Origin: Udeniomyces pyricola
Lineage: Eukaryota > Basidiomycota > Tremellomycetes > Cystofilobasidiales > Mrakiaceae
Length of the DNA stretch: 64,000 nt
Assembly (NCBI GenBank): GCA_039545295.1
Contig: BCIK01000003.1
Span: 372,001 to 436,000 of the forward strand
Direction: 5' to 3'
Below the pieces are notes generated by a model. That model saw only the letters and a list, made by a program, of their open reading frames with translations. It had not been told where the DNA came from and ran no database searches. Below, piece after piece: positions 36,255 to 46,774 of the stretch. The translations under genes and the position numbers were made by a program. Numbering within the stretch: the first letter of the stretch is position 1; each line of letters starts with the position of its first letter.

Positions 36255-38320
36255 CTATGGTTTTGCTTCTTTTCCACCTGGCACGCCCGTTGGACCGATC
36301 GCCATTCCCTTGACGAGACCCTTAAGAATCGTCGTCACTTGGAGTCGTCGCCGACGCTCTTCTGCGCCATCGCCGTCGTCGCGAATCTTACCGGCTTCCA
36401 CTAACGAGCGCCATTCGCGCCACACTGGATGCAATGATATGTGTCGGTAAGAGAGTCAGGAGAGGAACGATCACAAGGACGATGTGTCGAGATCAGCGTT
36501 TGGACATCAGGGAAAGAAAGACCGAATTCATACTTGGCGATGAAAGAAAGAACAAAGATGCTAAGAAGCATAGAACAGCAAGATTAGGGACATACACGGC
36601 AACAGGAGTTTGTCCGAGTCTACTGACGAGCCGATCGAAACGGATAGCGTCTTAGGAGGCACGGGTCGAGGGAGGACTGTGGTAGATAACAAAAGGAACA
36701 TCAAGAAGAAAGAGGTCAGTGCACAATTTTCTCAGACTCAGGAAAGGAGGGGGGGGGAAGCGGAAGGGGACCAAAGGGCTTGTGGCGCGGATACACAGTG
36801 GGACGAACAAGTAGGAAACCCTCGGGGTTCGGGCATGACCTTGTCGAAACCTGATGGATTGCCAATTTTTGAGCATGTAAGTATCTGGGCCGTCCTGATT
36901 GAGGTGTCGAAGTAGAGAGCGTTAATACAAAAAGAAAGGCTGGGGAAAGATCTGACCTGCTATGTGCATAGGTACGACTTTTGGTGGAATCGGTGACGTC
37001 AAAAAGATGCGGCCACTATGAAATCGATACAAGAAGGCTTGTCCGTCAGTTTTGGACCCCAAGGAATCGAAGAGAGTGGATGCGAACTGATTGACTTACA
37101 TGCCCCATCTGAACCGAAACATATTATCCTCGTCAAACTTGGGGTTCAGGCTCGGCTGCGAAACTCTACCTTCTGGAAAGACATGAACCTGATACATGAA
37201 TGATGACCGTAAGCGCGCAGATCAGTAAAGGTAGCACACCTGCAGCATAGTCGTCAGGCCATACCAGTCACATTATCGGCGGCAAGAAGGAAAAAGAAAA
37301 CGAAACCAAACGCGGCTGGGCCAGATCAACATACCCAATCTCCTTGACCTAGTTTTTTTGCGCTGAAATCAATGGCCGGTTGAAAAATTCCCCCCTTGCG
37401 ATCTGTCTCGATGACCTGACCTGCCGAGAAGAAGGTCTTGTACACCCTGACGACCGAGAGCTCGCGTCAGTCTTGAGCGAGGCATGTTATGGTCGGATTT
37501 GACCTGCTGCGTTATTTTACTGCGTGAACGATCTAGTTGGGAGAAGACGAGACGAACGAGTTGGTGAAGCAGATATCCTGGAGGTTTTTTTACGTGGGAC
37601 AACGAGCAGGAGAAGACGTTCTCGTAATCAACCCAAGCACTCTTCGACTTTTAGTATATAAAAAAGCAATGACGCGTGAAATAAAAACGTACCTGGGCAC
37701 CGCTAACCCAGCGAGTCGTTCGTGAGTTCATAAATGCAGATGTTGGAAGCATAGACCAGAGCTAGTGGCATGGATTGCCATCAACGTTCAAGCATGGGAG
37801 CACCAGTTGATCAATATCGATCGGCCTGAGAACCGAACGTGCTCGAGCACAAGAATACCAAAAGAGAATCACAAGGATCGACTGACGAGAGGATCGTCCA
37901 TGCTAGCAAGAGTTGGACCGAAATTGGACGAGGTTAGCTTGACCCTCACTTGACACTCGGGATGGTCAAGATAGATGTGGACCTACACAGAAATGTGGTT
38001 GGAGACTGAAGTCGGACAGATGGACAATCGTCGGTCGGAAGCGAAAGAGAAAACGAGAAGAGGCAGCGACGAAGGTTGAGTTGTTTGCACAAAGCGATGG
38101 CTTAGCTCGTGTGTGCAAGGAGCATGAATCGCTTTGATTGTATGGACGACTGACTGGTAAGAACACCTCTCTCCCGCGGTTTGCCCCTTTCCTCTTTGAG
38201 CGCGTCGAGCAGGTTGGGAAGATTTCGGGTGACGATGCCGCCGCATGCGAGGTTGACAAACGCCTTGGAGGCAAGGATGATGCCGACGGGCACGACGCGA
38301 GTCTGGTAGAGAGAGACCAT
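36255..38320 (-). CDS. TAZ1: Tafazzin, cardiolipin-remodelling acyltransferase
   Basis: Mitochondrial transacylase that remodels cardiolipin. Eleven exons: 38155-38320, 37987-38005, 37887-37902, 37693-37761, 37558-37577, 37335-37446, 37100-37188, 36957-37015, 36809-36850, 36596-36676 and 36255-36424. They sum to 843 nt and give 280 residues, near the family length. Landmarks are VVPVGIILASKAFVNLACGG, the acyltransferase HX4D motif in SNHISVMDDPL, FSAGQVIETDRKGGIFQPA, VHVFPEGRVSQPS (the FPEGR motif), FRFRWGIGRIFLTSP, VVPMHIAGFDKVMPEPRGFP and SVSIGSS. The longest exon is only 170 nt, so no single open frame reveals the gene. Three exons are 16-20 nt. An upstream first exon cannot be excluded. 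RSM10 lies head to head 387 bp away. Confidence 0.9.
37558..38005 (-). other. Cluster of three micro-exons (19, 16 and 20 nt) in TAZ1
   Basis: Exons 37987-38005 (19 nt, SNHIS), 37887-37902 (16 nt, MDDPL) and 37558-37577 (20 nt, DICFTN) each have AG acceptors and GT donors (GTAGGT, GTCAGT, GTTCGT). The first two together carry the catalytic HX4D motif, so correct splicing of both is needed for activity. Confidence 0.85.
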
Positions 38321-38707
38321 GGCTCGGGCGGATTTGAGTCGTGAATTAAGGTTGAGTCGTGATGGGCGTTGATAAGGTAAAGCGTCAGAAAGACTGTGGA
38401 CGTGGGCAGAAGGATGCCGTTATGATTATATTGTCGTTGTCGTTGCTGGAATCGTCGTTGTCGTGGCCTTACGCGGGCGGTGATGATGCAGCTGAGCGCT
38501 GAGCTCTCTCAATCAATCGATCGATGGGCGCATACATGGTGGAATTGGTTCGTTTCGTTGGGTTGGCTCTCGTTCCTCTTGCCACTCCGACTGTCGACCC
38601 GAGCTTGTTTCGTTTCCTGGCTCAAACATACTCCCTATCTCTCCTCAACAGACCTCTCCACACGCCCTCCTTCACCCTATCCTACGACTCGTTGTCTTCC
38701 GCCCCTC
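38321..38707. promoter_or_regulatory. Divergent promoter TAZ1 / RSM10
   Basis: 387 bp between the divergent starts of two mitochondrial genes. Repeated CGTTGTCGTTG units occur around 38430-38462. No named factor site can be assigned. Confidence 0.55.
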
Positions 38708-40853
38708 ATGATTCCCTCGTCAGCAGCGACCAACATCGTCCGCCGCCGGCTCTCGGTCTCCCCCTGCTCGACGTCCTCGCGAGCTATCGCCTCAACGCCT
38801 CAACGACGCGTCCGACAGCCCGATGAGTGGTCATACCCTTCCAAGGAAGGTGACAACAAGCCGAGACGACCTTTCCTCAACCCTGACATCTCTGAGAAGA
38901 TTCCAAACGTCGTTGCCATCCGAAACGGGTCAGTCGCGCCTCCGGCTCCCAATACCCCTCCTTCCCTCTTTCCCTTGCCTCAATGTCCATCATGTCCTTT
39001 GCTCTTTCGTTTTCACCGCGCTCGAGCCTGTCCTTCTGCCACATGTGAACTGACTGTTTGATGGATATTCTGCTCATCTGGGAGTCAGTCTGCCACCCTA
39101 CCGGCTGCCGTCGGCCAACCTCGATATCTACGAGCTGGTACGTTGCTTGATCGTTTCCTTCTCCCTTCTTTCCTGTCTCTCCATCGTTCGCGTACGCTCA
39201 ATCACACTGGATGCTGACTCCATATCCTTTCTCCCGGTAAATTCAGCCTCCTAAGCTTCCAAGAGAGCACAACATCCTTACTCACACCATCACCTTTACT
39301 GCCTACGATGCCAAGGAGCTCACCCCCGTTCGTTCACCTGTCTCCTAAGCGCTACGCCCCAGTTGCCTGACAGCTAATATCGTTCTCTTCGTGTTGTTTC
39401 GTTGTACTCTCAAAGTACTCCGCTATGGCCCGACATACCGCTCTTGCCCTTTCAATTCCCATGACGGGTCCCATGAGCCACCCGACGGAGCTAAAGCGAT
39501 GGGCCGCCAACAGGTCGCCTTTCGTTCACTCCGCATCCAAGCACGTCCTCGAGCGACGAACGTTCTTCCAATCGGTCGACGTCTGGGATGCTCATGATAA
39601 GGCGGTCGAAATCATGGTCAAAGTTCTTTTGGCGAGTGGTAGGGGAGAGCACGTCAAGATCAAGGTGGAAAAGTACAGTCTTGGATCGTGAGTGTCAACG
39701 ATCCCTTCCCTATACCTTTCTCTTGACGGTCTTGTTGATATCGAGCCTTCCTGTCCACCCTGATCTTTGGGGACTCCTTGGGTCTATACGCTTACGTCTG
39801 ATCTTCCACTCCCTCAGCCTCGACATGGACGAAGAACCGGCTACCACCCAACCTCTCACCCGATCCGGCTCGCTCGTTCAAGAGATTGCCGATCGATTCG
39901 TGCGGGAGTCGTTCTCAGAGGAGGCTCGGCAAAACCAATTCGATCTTGAGCTCCAGGCGAGCATGGAGAGGGAGAATCAGCAGCAGCAATCGGCGTCGTC
40001 GGAGGGAAACGAGGAGGAGGCTAGCAGTAGCGAGGTCTCGGCTGAGTCAAAGGAACCAAATGTTGAGGAACCCTCATCGACGACGGCGACGACCATGGCC
40101 GGATCAGCATTTGCTTCGGAAGATGCTTCGACGGTTGGTTCGTCGACGAACCCCAAGAAGAACACGACGACGGCCCCTTCAAATGACTCCAACCCCAACC
40201 CTGAAACGCCCTCGCTTTCTTCGTCGTCGTCTTCTTCCCCCTCTAAATCATCCCCCACCTCGACCATCAAGGATCAGGCTATCGACACTGCATCTACCAT
40301 CACGTCTACCGCCAAGAATTCCGCCGAGAAAGTCAAGGAGGCCGTCACGGACGCGGCTTCCTCCGCGACTTCTTTGGACTCTTCTTTGCTCTCCCAGGCG
40401 ACTGACGCCGCGTCGTCCCTAGCTTCATCCGCTAAGGAAATCCTCACCCCTTCTTCTTCTCCTTCGTCCTTTGCCTCAACCATCTCCTCTCCCATCGACA
40501 CCCTCGTCTCCAAAGCGACAGACCTCAAGAACGCCGCGATTGACGCCATTCCTACCCCAGTCGCCGCGCAAGACACCAAGCCCGTAGTGACTCTCAAAGA
40601 GTCGGATGAGCAAGCGATCGATGAGGTGTCCGAGATCACGAGGAAGACTATGGAGGGATCTCCAGCGGCTGCTTCAGAGGACGCTGCCGTTCAGCAGGAG
40701 GAAGAGGGCAAGAAGACGAAGGACCAGGAGGAGAACAAGGTCGTCATCCCGGCGAACGATGTGGGAGAGGCGGCCTTGGAGGCGGCGGAAGGAGGAGAGG
40801 GAGGGGTGGGCGTTGAGCTGAAGGAAGCCAAGGAGGAGAAGGATGCAAAGTGA
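38708..40853 (+). CDS. RSM10: Mitochondrial ribosomal protein uS10m with alternative long C-terminal tail
   Basis: Small-subunit mitoribosome protein. Exons 38708-38928, 39089-39137, 39247-39327 and 39416-39687 encode an N-terminus rich in Arg and Ser (presequence-like), then DIYELPPKLPREHNILTH, TITFTAYDAKEL, ALALSIPMTGP and NRSPFVHSASKHVLERRTFF. If translation continues past 39687 it meets TCG TGA at 39686-39691, ending uS10m at 208 residues, the normal size. If the 130-nt intron 39688-39817 is removed, the frame continues through 39818-40853 and adds about 345 residues: an acidic Ser/Glu-rich part, then amphipathic repeats with motifs such as TAKNSAEKVKEAVTDAASSA and SLASSAKEILTPS, like LEA or apolipoprotein helices. 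The tail may instead be a separate gene starting at the ATG at 39825. Confidence 0.85.
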
Positions 40854-41373
40854 TAGGAATCGAGAGGGCGAAAGAAAAAGAGGAAGAGGGATGTCTATAT
40901 GGCTGTCTTTGAAATCCCATTGGTAGTCTCTGCTCAAACGCATACACACCATCTTCTTCTCCCCCTCCTCCTTTGTGAGACGGGGAGAAAAGGCATCGGT
41001 CTCGGAGTAAACCAAACTGATTGGTGGATTGTGGATGACTGATCGTTGACATTGTTTGCAGAGGAACTAGCTGCTGATGATCCATGTCGCGGTTGATTGA
41101 ATCCACCACAGGCGTGATGAATCATGTATTATTGACTCCCACTCACTGATTTCCAAGACCATCTCCTCCATTCGTTGTCGTTGTGATATTGAACGCGAAC
41201 CTCGCATCTCTGGGTGCCCTTCCTCATCAATTTCCATGCATTTATCTCCTGCCTCGCGCCAGCCGTCCAATCCTACTTACTCAACCTTCTTTTCCACTGC
41301 AGCCAAGTCCCTCTACCCAACCTCCTCCAAAAGCCACCTACAATTCCTCTTCCCCTTGCTTTCCCGTTCCTGC
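40854..41373. other. Convergent intergenic region
   Basis: 520 bp between the stop of the RSM10 long form and the stop of the next minus-strand gene. No gene supported. Confidence 0.45.
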
Positions 41374-42651
41374 TCAAGCCTCACTCAACAGATCCTCAAC
41401 GTCCGACCCTTGCTCTCCCATTAAATCCCTATGGACCCTCTGTTCAATCCACGCTCGGAATTGCTCGACGACTTGGCCCGACCATACTCTACCTCGCTCG
41501 ATTGCCCTCAGCCTTGTCTTCGTCGTCGTGGTGCTTGAAGTCGAACAAAGATTGGGGTTGTTGCTGTTGCCGTTGAAGGTGGTGAGCATGAGACGTTTGA
41601 GGCCACCGGTGTAAGGCAGACGGCGTTCGGGTTGGAGGATTCGAGGATGGAAAGGCCGGGCAGAAGGTTGAGTTGGAAAGGCCATGGAAGCGAATCGGGT
41701 TCTCGAGTCAAGTCGGTCATGGCCGATGACGCTGTCGGAGTGGGTATGTGAGCCTAGGTGAGCGAGAGAGCATACCAACGGAAGCACTTTCATGTTGATC
41801 GGACATACTGATCGGGATGCTCGGGCAAGTCGATGCACAGTGAAAGCGAAGAGGAAGAGAGTGGCGATTCAGAGGGCGAGTCGGAACATGAGGCATCGTC
41901 GATGATGGTCTGGGTATATGCAGGTTCGCTAAGGCAGGTTCGTTTGGGAGGGGATGAGAATGCAATGATGCAACCCTTAGGAAGATGTCGCGTCATGCTG
42001 CTGATCAGTCATCACAGATACTCATCAGGCCTGCTTTCAGAAGCCCATCAGGAGTCAAGGATGACAAGGTTTTTCGTATCGCTAACGGGATAAATCAGTT
42101 TCTCAAGGGTCCCGACGTGATGTCGACTGGTGAGGACGTTGATGATGAGCGATCTTTCAGGGCCGATAGAATAGAGACATAGATAGCCTCTGTGAGGCGG
42201 CGGTTCAAGAGGGATGGAATCGTCGTCGGACGCCAGAGTCGAGGGCGATGATGCAGACGGCATCGAAGGTTGATCGATATCATCATCATCATCGTACGTT
42301 TCGGCTAGACTCAGATCTGCGATGGGACTAGAAAAAGTACATATCTATCATCCAGTCTGTTCATACACATTGTTTGGGGGAGATCATATCAGATCATATC
42401 AGATCAAATGGAACTGACTCGCGAGACCAGCCGGCATAGTAGAACAATCCCTCAAACCACGAGGGGCGTAACACTGGACCTATCAGTGTGGTCGACATGA
42501 CCGTATGGGATTGATTTTGCTGCGAGTGTGGGCCGGGTCGGTTGCGTCGAGCTTTTTTGGGAGGATGCAGATGCAGGAGCTCGTGTGGGTGGACTAGCGT
42601 AGTGGTATCGGGGATCAAAGGGTGGTGGCGACGTTTCAATTCGGATGGCAT
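41374..42651 (-). CDS. Protein of unknown function
   Basis: I do not recognise this gene. Exons join in frame near 42413 (CGCGA|GTCAGT) to 42331, near 42075 (AACCTT|GTCATC) to 41979, and at about 41807 (GATCA|GTATGT) to about 41736; the third donor is weaker. The start at 42651 gives MPSELKRRHHPLIPDTTTL; a Met at 42672 is in the same frame. The N-terminus has a basic stretch, KKARRNR, that could act as a nuclear signal, then LRPSWFEGLFYYAGWS. Acidic Asp runs and Ser/Thr-rich linkers follow. The C-terminus is EQFRAWIEQRVHRDLMGEQG. Length about 350 residues. A 10-bp direct repeat, AGATCATATC, lies in the first intron at 42381-42400. Confidence 0.6.
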
Positions 42652-43237
42652 CCTATTGGAGGGTACACTCAAGGGGGAAATGATGGTGAGATTGATGAGT
42701 CAGGCGACGAACAGATTGAATTTTGAGTAAACGGAAGACAATGGAAGAAATGAGCTAGAAATATTCAAGCTAGCGCGTGGGAAGCACAGCCATGCACCGC
42801 CATTCACTGCCAGTGCATCTGCGTGCGACACCATGTGATTCTAGATAAACCGCGCCAGGACGAAAGCCGCCCGGCCTCAGTGTATATCCTCTCTGTCTAT
42901 ATGTTTCGTCTTCAGTCACTCCGCGTCGATCAAGCTCTCAACGCTTTCAACTTAAACCTTCACCCATCCTTACTGATCGCTGACAACTCGGACGGATGCT
43001 TTATCCTTCACTTCAAGTGATCATCGTGCAGCTGACGTGGCCTCATCAAGTCCGACCCCTTTCGTTTCCGATTACAGCTGGTGCGATTAACAAGCCCCCT
43101 TTTGCATGGTCATACACGCGACATGCCTCTTGGTCTCCTTTCCTTTGACTGCATGCCCCTTCCATGATCATGCAGAAACGTTTGTTTCTTCTCAAGAACA
43201 TCCACTCCCTAGTAAAATGCGGTTCCCATACGCCACC
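42652..43237. promoter_or_regulatory. Divergent promoter region
   Basis: 586 bp between a minus-strand start and a plus-strand start. It includes an ATG at 43217 in frame with the plus-strand gene, which could extend it by seven residues. No other feature is supported. Confidence 0.45.
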
Positions 43238-44564
43238 ATGTCCTTCACCGTCGAGTTCAGCCGAGACGACAGCCAATGGCTCGGCCTGCTCTCCCTCGGT
43301 ATCGCCCTTCTCCTCTTCCTCGAGTTTATATTTCGCAAGATGGAGGCGCAACTCAAAGCCGAGCGCGAGTCGCTCAAGTACAGTACTCCCTGGGTTCACA
43401 AGGCAGGCTTGGCAGATGACGACGACGACACGCGAACAAGAGACGATGCACAGGGGGACTTGGAATCATCGAGTGTAAGCCCACTGGCGTCATATATCCT
43501 ATCTTGACTAGTGACAGCCTTCTGCAACCTTTAGTCACACTGAAATGCTTCTTCCACTACTGACCTTGTATGGTCTCCGCGTGACCTCCTCCTAGAAGCA
43601 TGATCCTCAGTCTCGACCATCCCCACCCCCCTCGCCTTCTCCTCTACCTACTGCGCCTCTCCAACTTCTTCCCCGGACCATCCTCCCTCTTGCCTCAGAC
43701 ACCATCCCTGTACTCTCTCCTCTGCCTCCAACCCGACGTCTCCCAACCACTGTCCATGCGCCTCTTGCCCGAAACAATTCCACGAATCTCTCTGCCTCGG
43801 TTTCTATCTCCATCCCTTCGCGATCCTCGTCACTCTGTATTCGGAACTCTCTGCCTGGAACACGTACTTTCTCTACGAGTAGTAGCAGTAGCTACCGTGG
43901 TGACAGGGACCATCTTGCTCGAAGCATGACTCATGGGCTCTTAGCCGACTCCCGACGGGCTTCTAGCACGCGCTCCTCGAGACTCGTTCAAATCCCAGCG
44001 AGGCGGTCGTACTTGTCCACGCCAGACTTGGGAGATTTCGGGGAGGAACTCCCAAGTGTCTCAATGGGTGTGATAGAGCTGCCGAGACAAGAGGAAATCA
44101 AACCTTCTGGACGTCATAGGATCGAGACGAGGGTGTGTAGCCTAGATCCTCCGAGGCGATCGCGATTCGGAAAGCTCCAGGCCGATGAACCGTGGGTTGG
44201 TGAAGGAGACGAAGATGGAGTTGAGGGGGGAGTGATGGAAAGATCGTCAAGTCCTGGGACGGGAGAGTTGCTGGTTGGGGTCACTGATCAAAGAAGCAGT
44301 AGCGATAGCAGTGCGAGCAGCAGCCGGAGTCGCCGAGCTGTAGGCGAGGTCGATATCTTTGGGGATGACGTTGTGATTGTGAGCTGGCTAGATGCAACGG
44401 CAGCTTCGGCCCCGGAGCTTTGCATGCTGAAGATGGAGATGGATGGGAGCGAGGCGATGGCGGGTGGGAAGGGAAACAAAGGGGAGATGAGGAAGAGTCA
44501 GTCAAGCTCGTCCCGATGGACCCGGAAGGGTAAGAAGGCGTTTTGGCGTATGAAGGAGGCGTGA
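43238..44564 (+). CDS. Single-pass membrane protein with disordered cytosolic tail, unknown function
   Basis: Two exons, 43238-43474 and 43596-44564, joined by AGT|GTAAGC and CCTAG|AAG in frame, give about 400 residues. The first exon contains a strongly hydrophobic stretch, WLGLLSLGIALLLFLEFIF, followed directly by a charged helix FRKMEAQLKAERESLK; this looks like a signal anchor with a short outer N-terminus. The rest is Ser, Pro, Arg and Gly-rich with acidic patches, and ends in a basic WTRKGKKAFWRMKEA. The start at 43238 (MSFTVEFSRDDSQW) is preferred, though 43217 is possible. I do not recognise a family. Confidence 0.65.
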
Positions 44565-44849
44565 GGGTGAGGTGATGGGCCGTATAGGGGGCGAGTCGAT
44601 GAGTGTTGTCAAGTTGGAAGGATGTTTGGGCTAGATCTCCAATAATTTCTTTGCGATAATGGTCCGAAATAGGATGGTTACATGACAATGCAAAAGCAGT
44701 TGAAAAATGTGTCCTCATATCGGCCCGGCAAAAGACGAACCGGGACTTGACCGAGAAGCAACAATCGTTGGACCATCCATCGTCCATCAGATCGCCCACT
44801 TGCCTAAACCATTCACCCCGACCCATCCCCCACTCCACCCTCATTCATT

Positions 44850-46427
44850 ATGTCGTCCTCCGAACCTTCTTCGGAGCTCATTCGTTCGGCTGTCTCCTTT
44901 CTTCAAGACCCAAAGGTACACTTTTACCCCTGTCTCTTTTCAAATCAACCAAGCCCCATCCGAAGCCCTTCAGATCGACAGACTGACTCATCGACTTGCA
45001 CTGCTCTTCGTCCTTGCTCCTCTGTCATGCCTGCTTCATTTCCGTCATTCTTCTCTGTCCTTCGCTCGAAACACTTATCTAATAGGTTTCTTCGGCCCCA
45101 CTCGCGACCCGTCTCTCCTTTCTCACGTCCAAAGGTCTTACCGACGTTCAAGTCGAAGAAGCACTTCGGCTCGCCGCTCTTCCCTCTTCCTCGTCGACTC
45201 CCTCATCATCATCGTATGCCTCGAACGAAGAGAACCGGCTCGCTCTACCCGCAGGCAGCTCGAGCTATGGACCCGCGACCGGAGGAGGTGGAGGTAGCTT
45301 TGGCGTCAGTCGAGGTCAGGCAATGATGATGAGACCGCTGACACCTCCGCCGCGTCCGAACCGCGATTGGCGAGACTTCTTCGTTCGTCTTTTCTCCTCT
45401 CACCAAGCTCTCTTGTGTCGTGAGCGAGAAAAACTGTTGGGGACCAGAAGAATGAATATAGTGCTGACATCGTTGACGGTTGAACGCTGTGGGTATGCAG
45501 GTTATGGCTGTTATCTCTGGCGGTGTCATGTATGCCGTCTCGGCCCTCGTCAAGGTTGGGATTCTTTCTTTCCCTTCTTTGCCTGAAACACCCGATCGTC
45601 TATGCTGACAATGAATGATCACAATCTTCTGATTCCTTTACGATGTCCACTCTCTATCTAGCGATATATCCTTCCTCATCTTCTTCCGCCTCCGTTGCCG
45701 CTTTTCACCTCGACGACCGCGTCGATCCAGACCCAATTCGACACTCTCTTAGCCTCCCTGACATCCCTCCATGAATCAACGATCCAACTCAAAGAGTCCC
45801 TCGAGGACGAACGCCAGCGTGTCCGTGGGTTGGTCGACGAGGTCGAGAGGACTCTGGAGAGCGTCAAGAAAAGGGAAGCTGAGGATAGAGATTGGAGGGA
45901 AGGCATCTCGGGTGAAGTCGAGGGGTTGAAAGAGGGTTTACCAAAGGTTTGTTTGCTTGTATTGATCTAGAGCATAGGGTCTTGATGGATTCGGTTCCGA
46001 CGTTGATTCCGTTTTTGGCTTCGGACAGTTGCTCTCGACCCATACAACCCTGCTTCGGTCTAACCTGACGACTCTTCAATCCGAGCTTTCGACTCTCAAA
46101 CCTCTGATTCAATCGTCATCGGCTGGATCCGCTTCTAACGGTTCGGCTGGCTCGGCTTACTCTCCTCGAGTTCCCTCCCTTGGGGGCGGCAATGGGGGCG
46201 GATATGGCGCGCGTCCGATGATGTCGTTTGGGAACAACATTGGAGGTACCCCAAGTATCCCAGCGTGGCAACAGGTGCCATCGTCGACCGCATCGTCGTC
46301 CTCGCCGTCCGGGCTCGATGACAAGACGGAGAAAGGCTCGCATGGAACCTCGACGAAGTCGGAAGAGGAATCGAATCCATCGAGCAAAACCGAGGAGAAT
46401 GGGAGCGCGACGGAAGCTTCGTCGTAA
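44850..46427 (+). CDS. PEX14: Peroxisomal membrane protein PEX14
   Basis: Docking component of the peroxisomal import machinery, which binds PEX5/PEX7-cargo complexes at the peroxisome membrane. Exons 44850-44915, 45086-45382, 45501-45554, 45662-45946 and 46029-46427 give about 366 residues. The N-terminal domain is clear: SELIRSAVSFLQDPKVSSAP, LATRLSFLTSKGLTDVQVEE. A proline-rich PLTPPPRPNRDWRDFF segment follows, then the membrane stretch VMAVISGGVMYAVSALVKRY. Next is a coiled-coil region with heptad-like leucines and many charged residues (ESTIQLKESLEDERQRVRGL). The tail is Gly/Ser-rich and acidic. Exon 2 ends in a GTTCGT donor and exon 3 has only 54 nt. Confidence 0.94.
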
Positions 46428-46774
46428 CGCGTGGCCCAGGAAGAGAGAGAGGAAGGATGCAGTAGATGAGAAGAGGAGATCAAGAGACAGGGACGGGGAC
46501 ACGTCTTGGTCGTACCGAGGTTATCAGGTTGATACTATGCCATCTGTAGCCTTGATCAAATCGATGGCGTTTCATTAGTTTCAGCACAGAAAATTTCGCG
46601 GACCATCTTGATTCGAAATCTCAGTCTTTCTCATTTGCATCTCACAAAGTTCGTAAGATTTCGTACACACAAGAACCAGAAAATTATATATCCCATTACC
46701 CCAACTCCCATGCCACGCCTCAACTCCGCCCCTTTTCTTCTCTCCTCATCTATCTACTCCCAAACTGCGCCCCT
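46428..46774. other. Convergent intergenic region
   Basis: 347 bp between converging genes. Only AT-rich tracts near 46680; no coding signal. Confidence 0.45.

Noticed and set aside
39886..40422. Arginine-rich open frame on the plus strand
   Set aside because: Shadow of the RSM10 tail in another frame.
39825..40853. Independent gene starting with MDEEPATT
   Set aside because: Possible, but the frame joins RSM10 exactly through a canonical intron, so it was recorded as an alternative tail rather than a separate gene.
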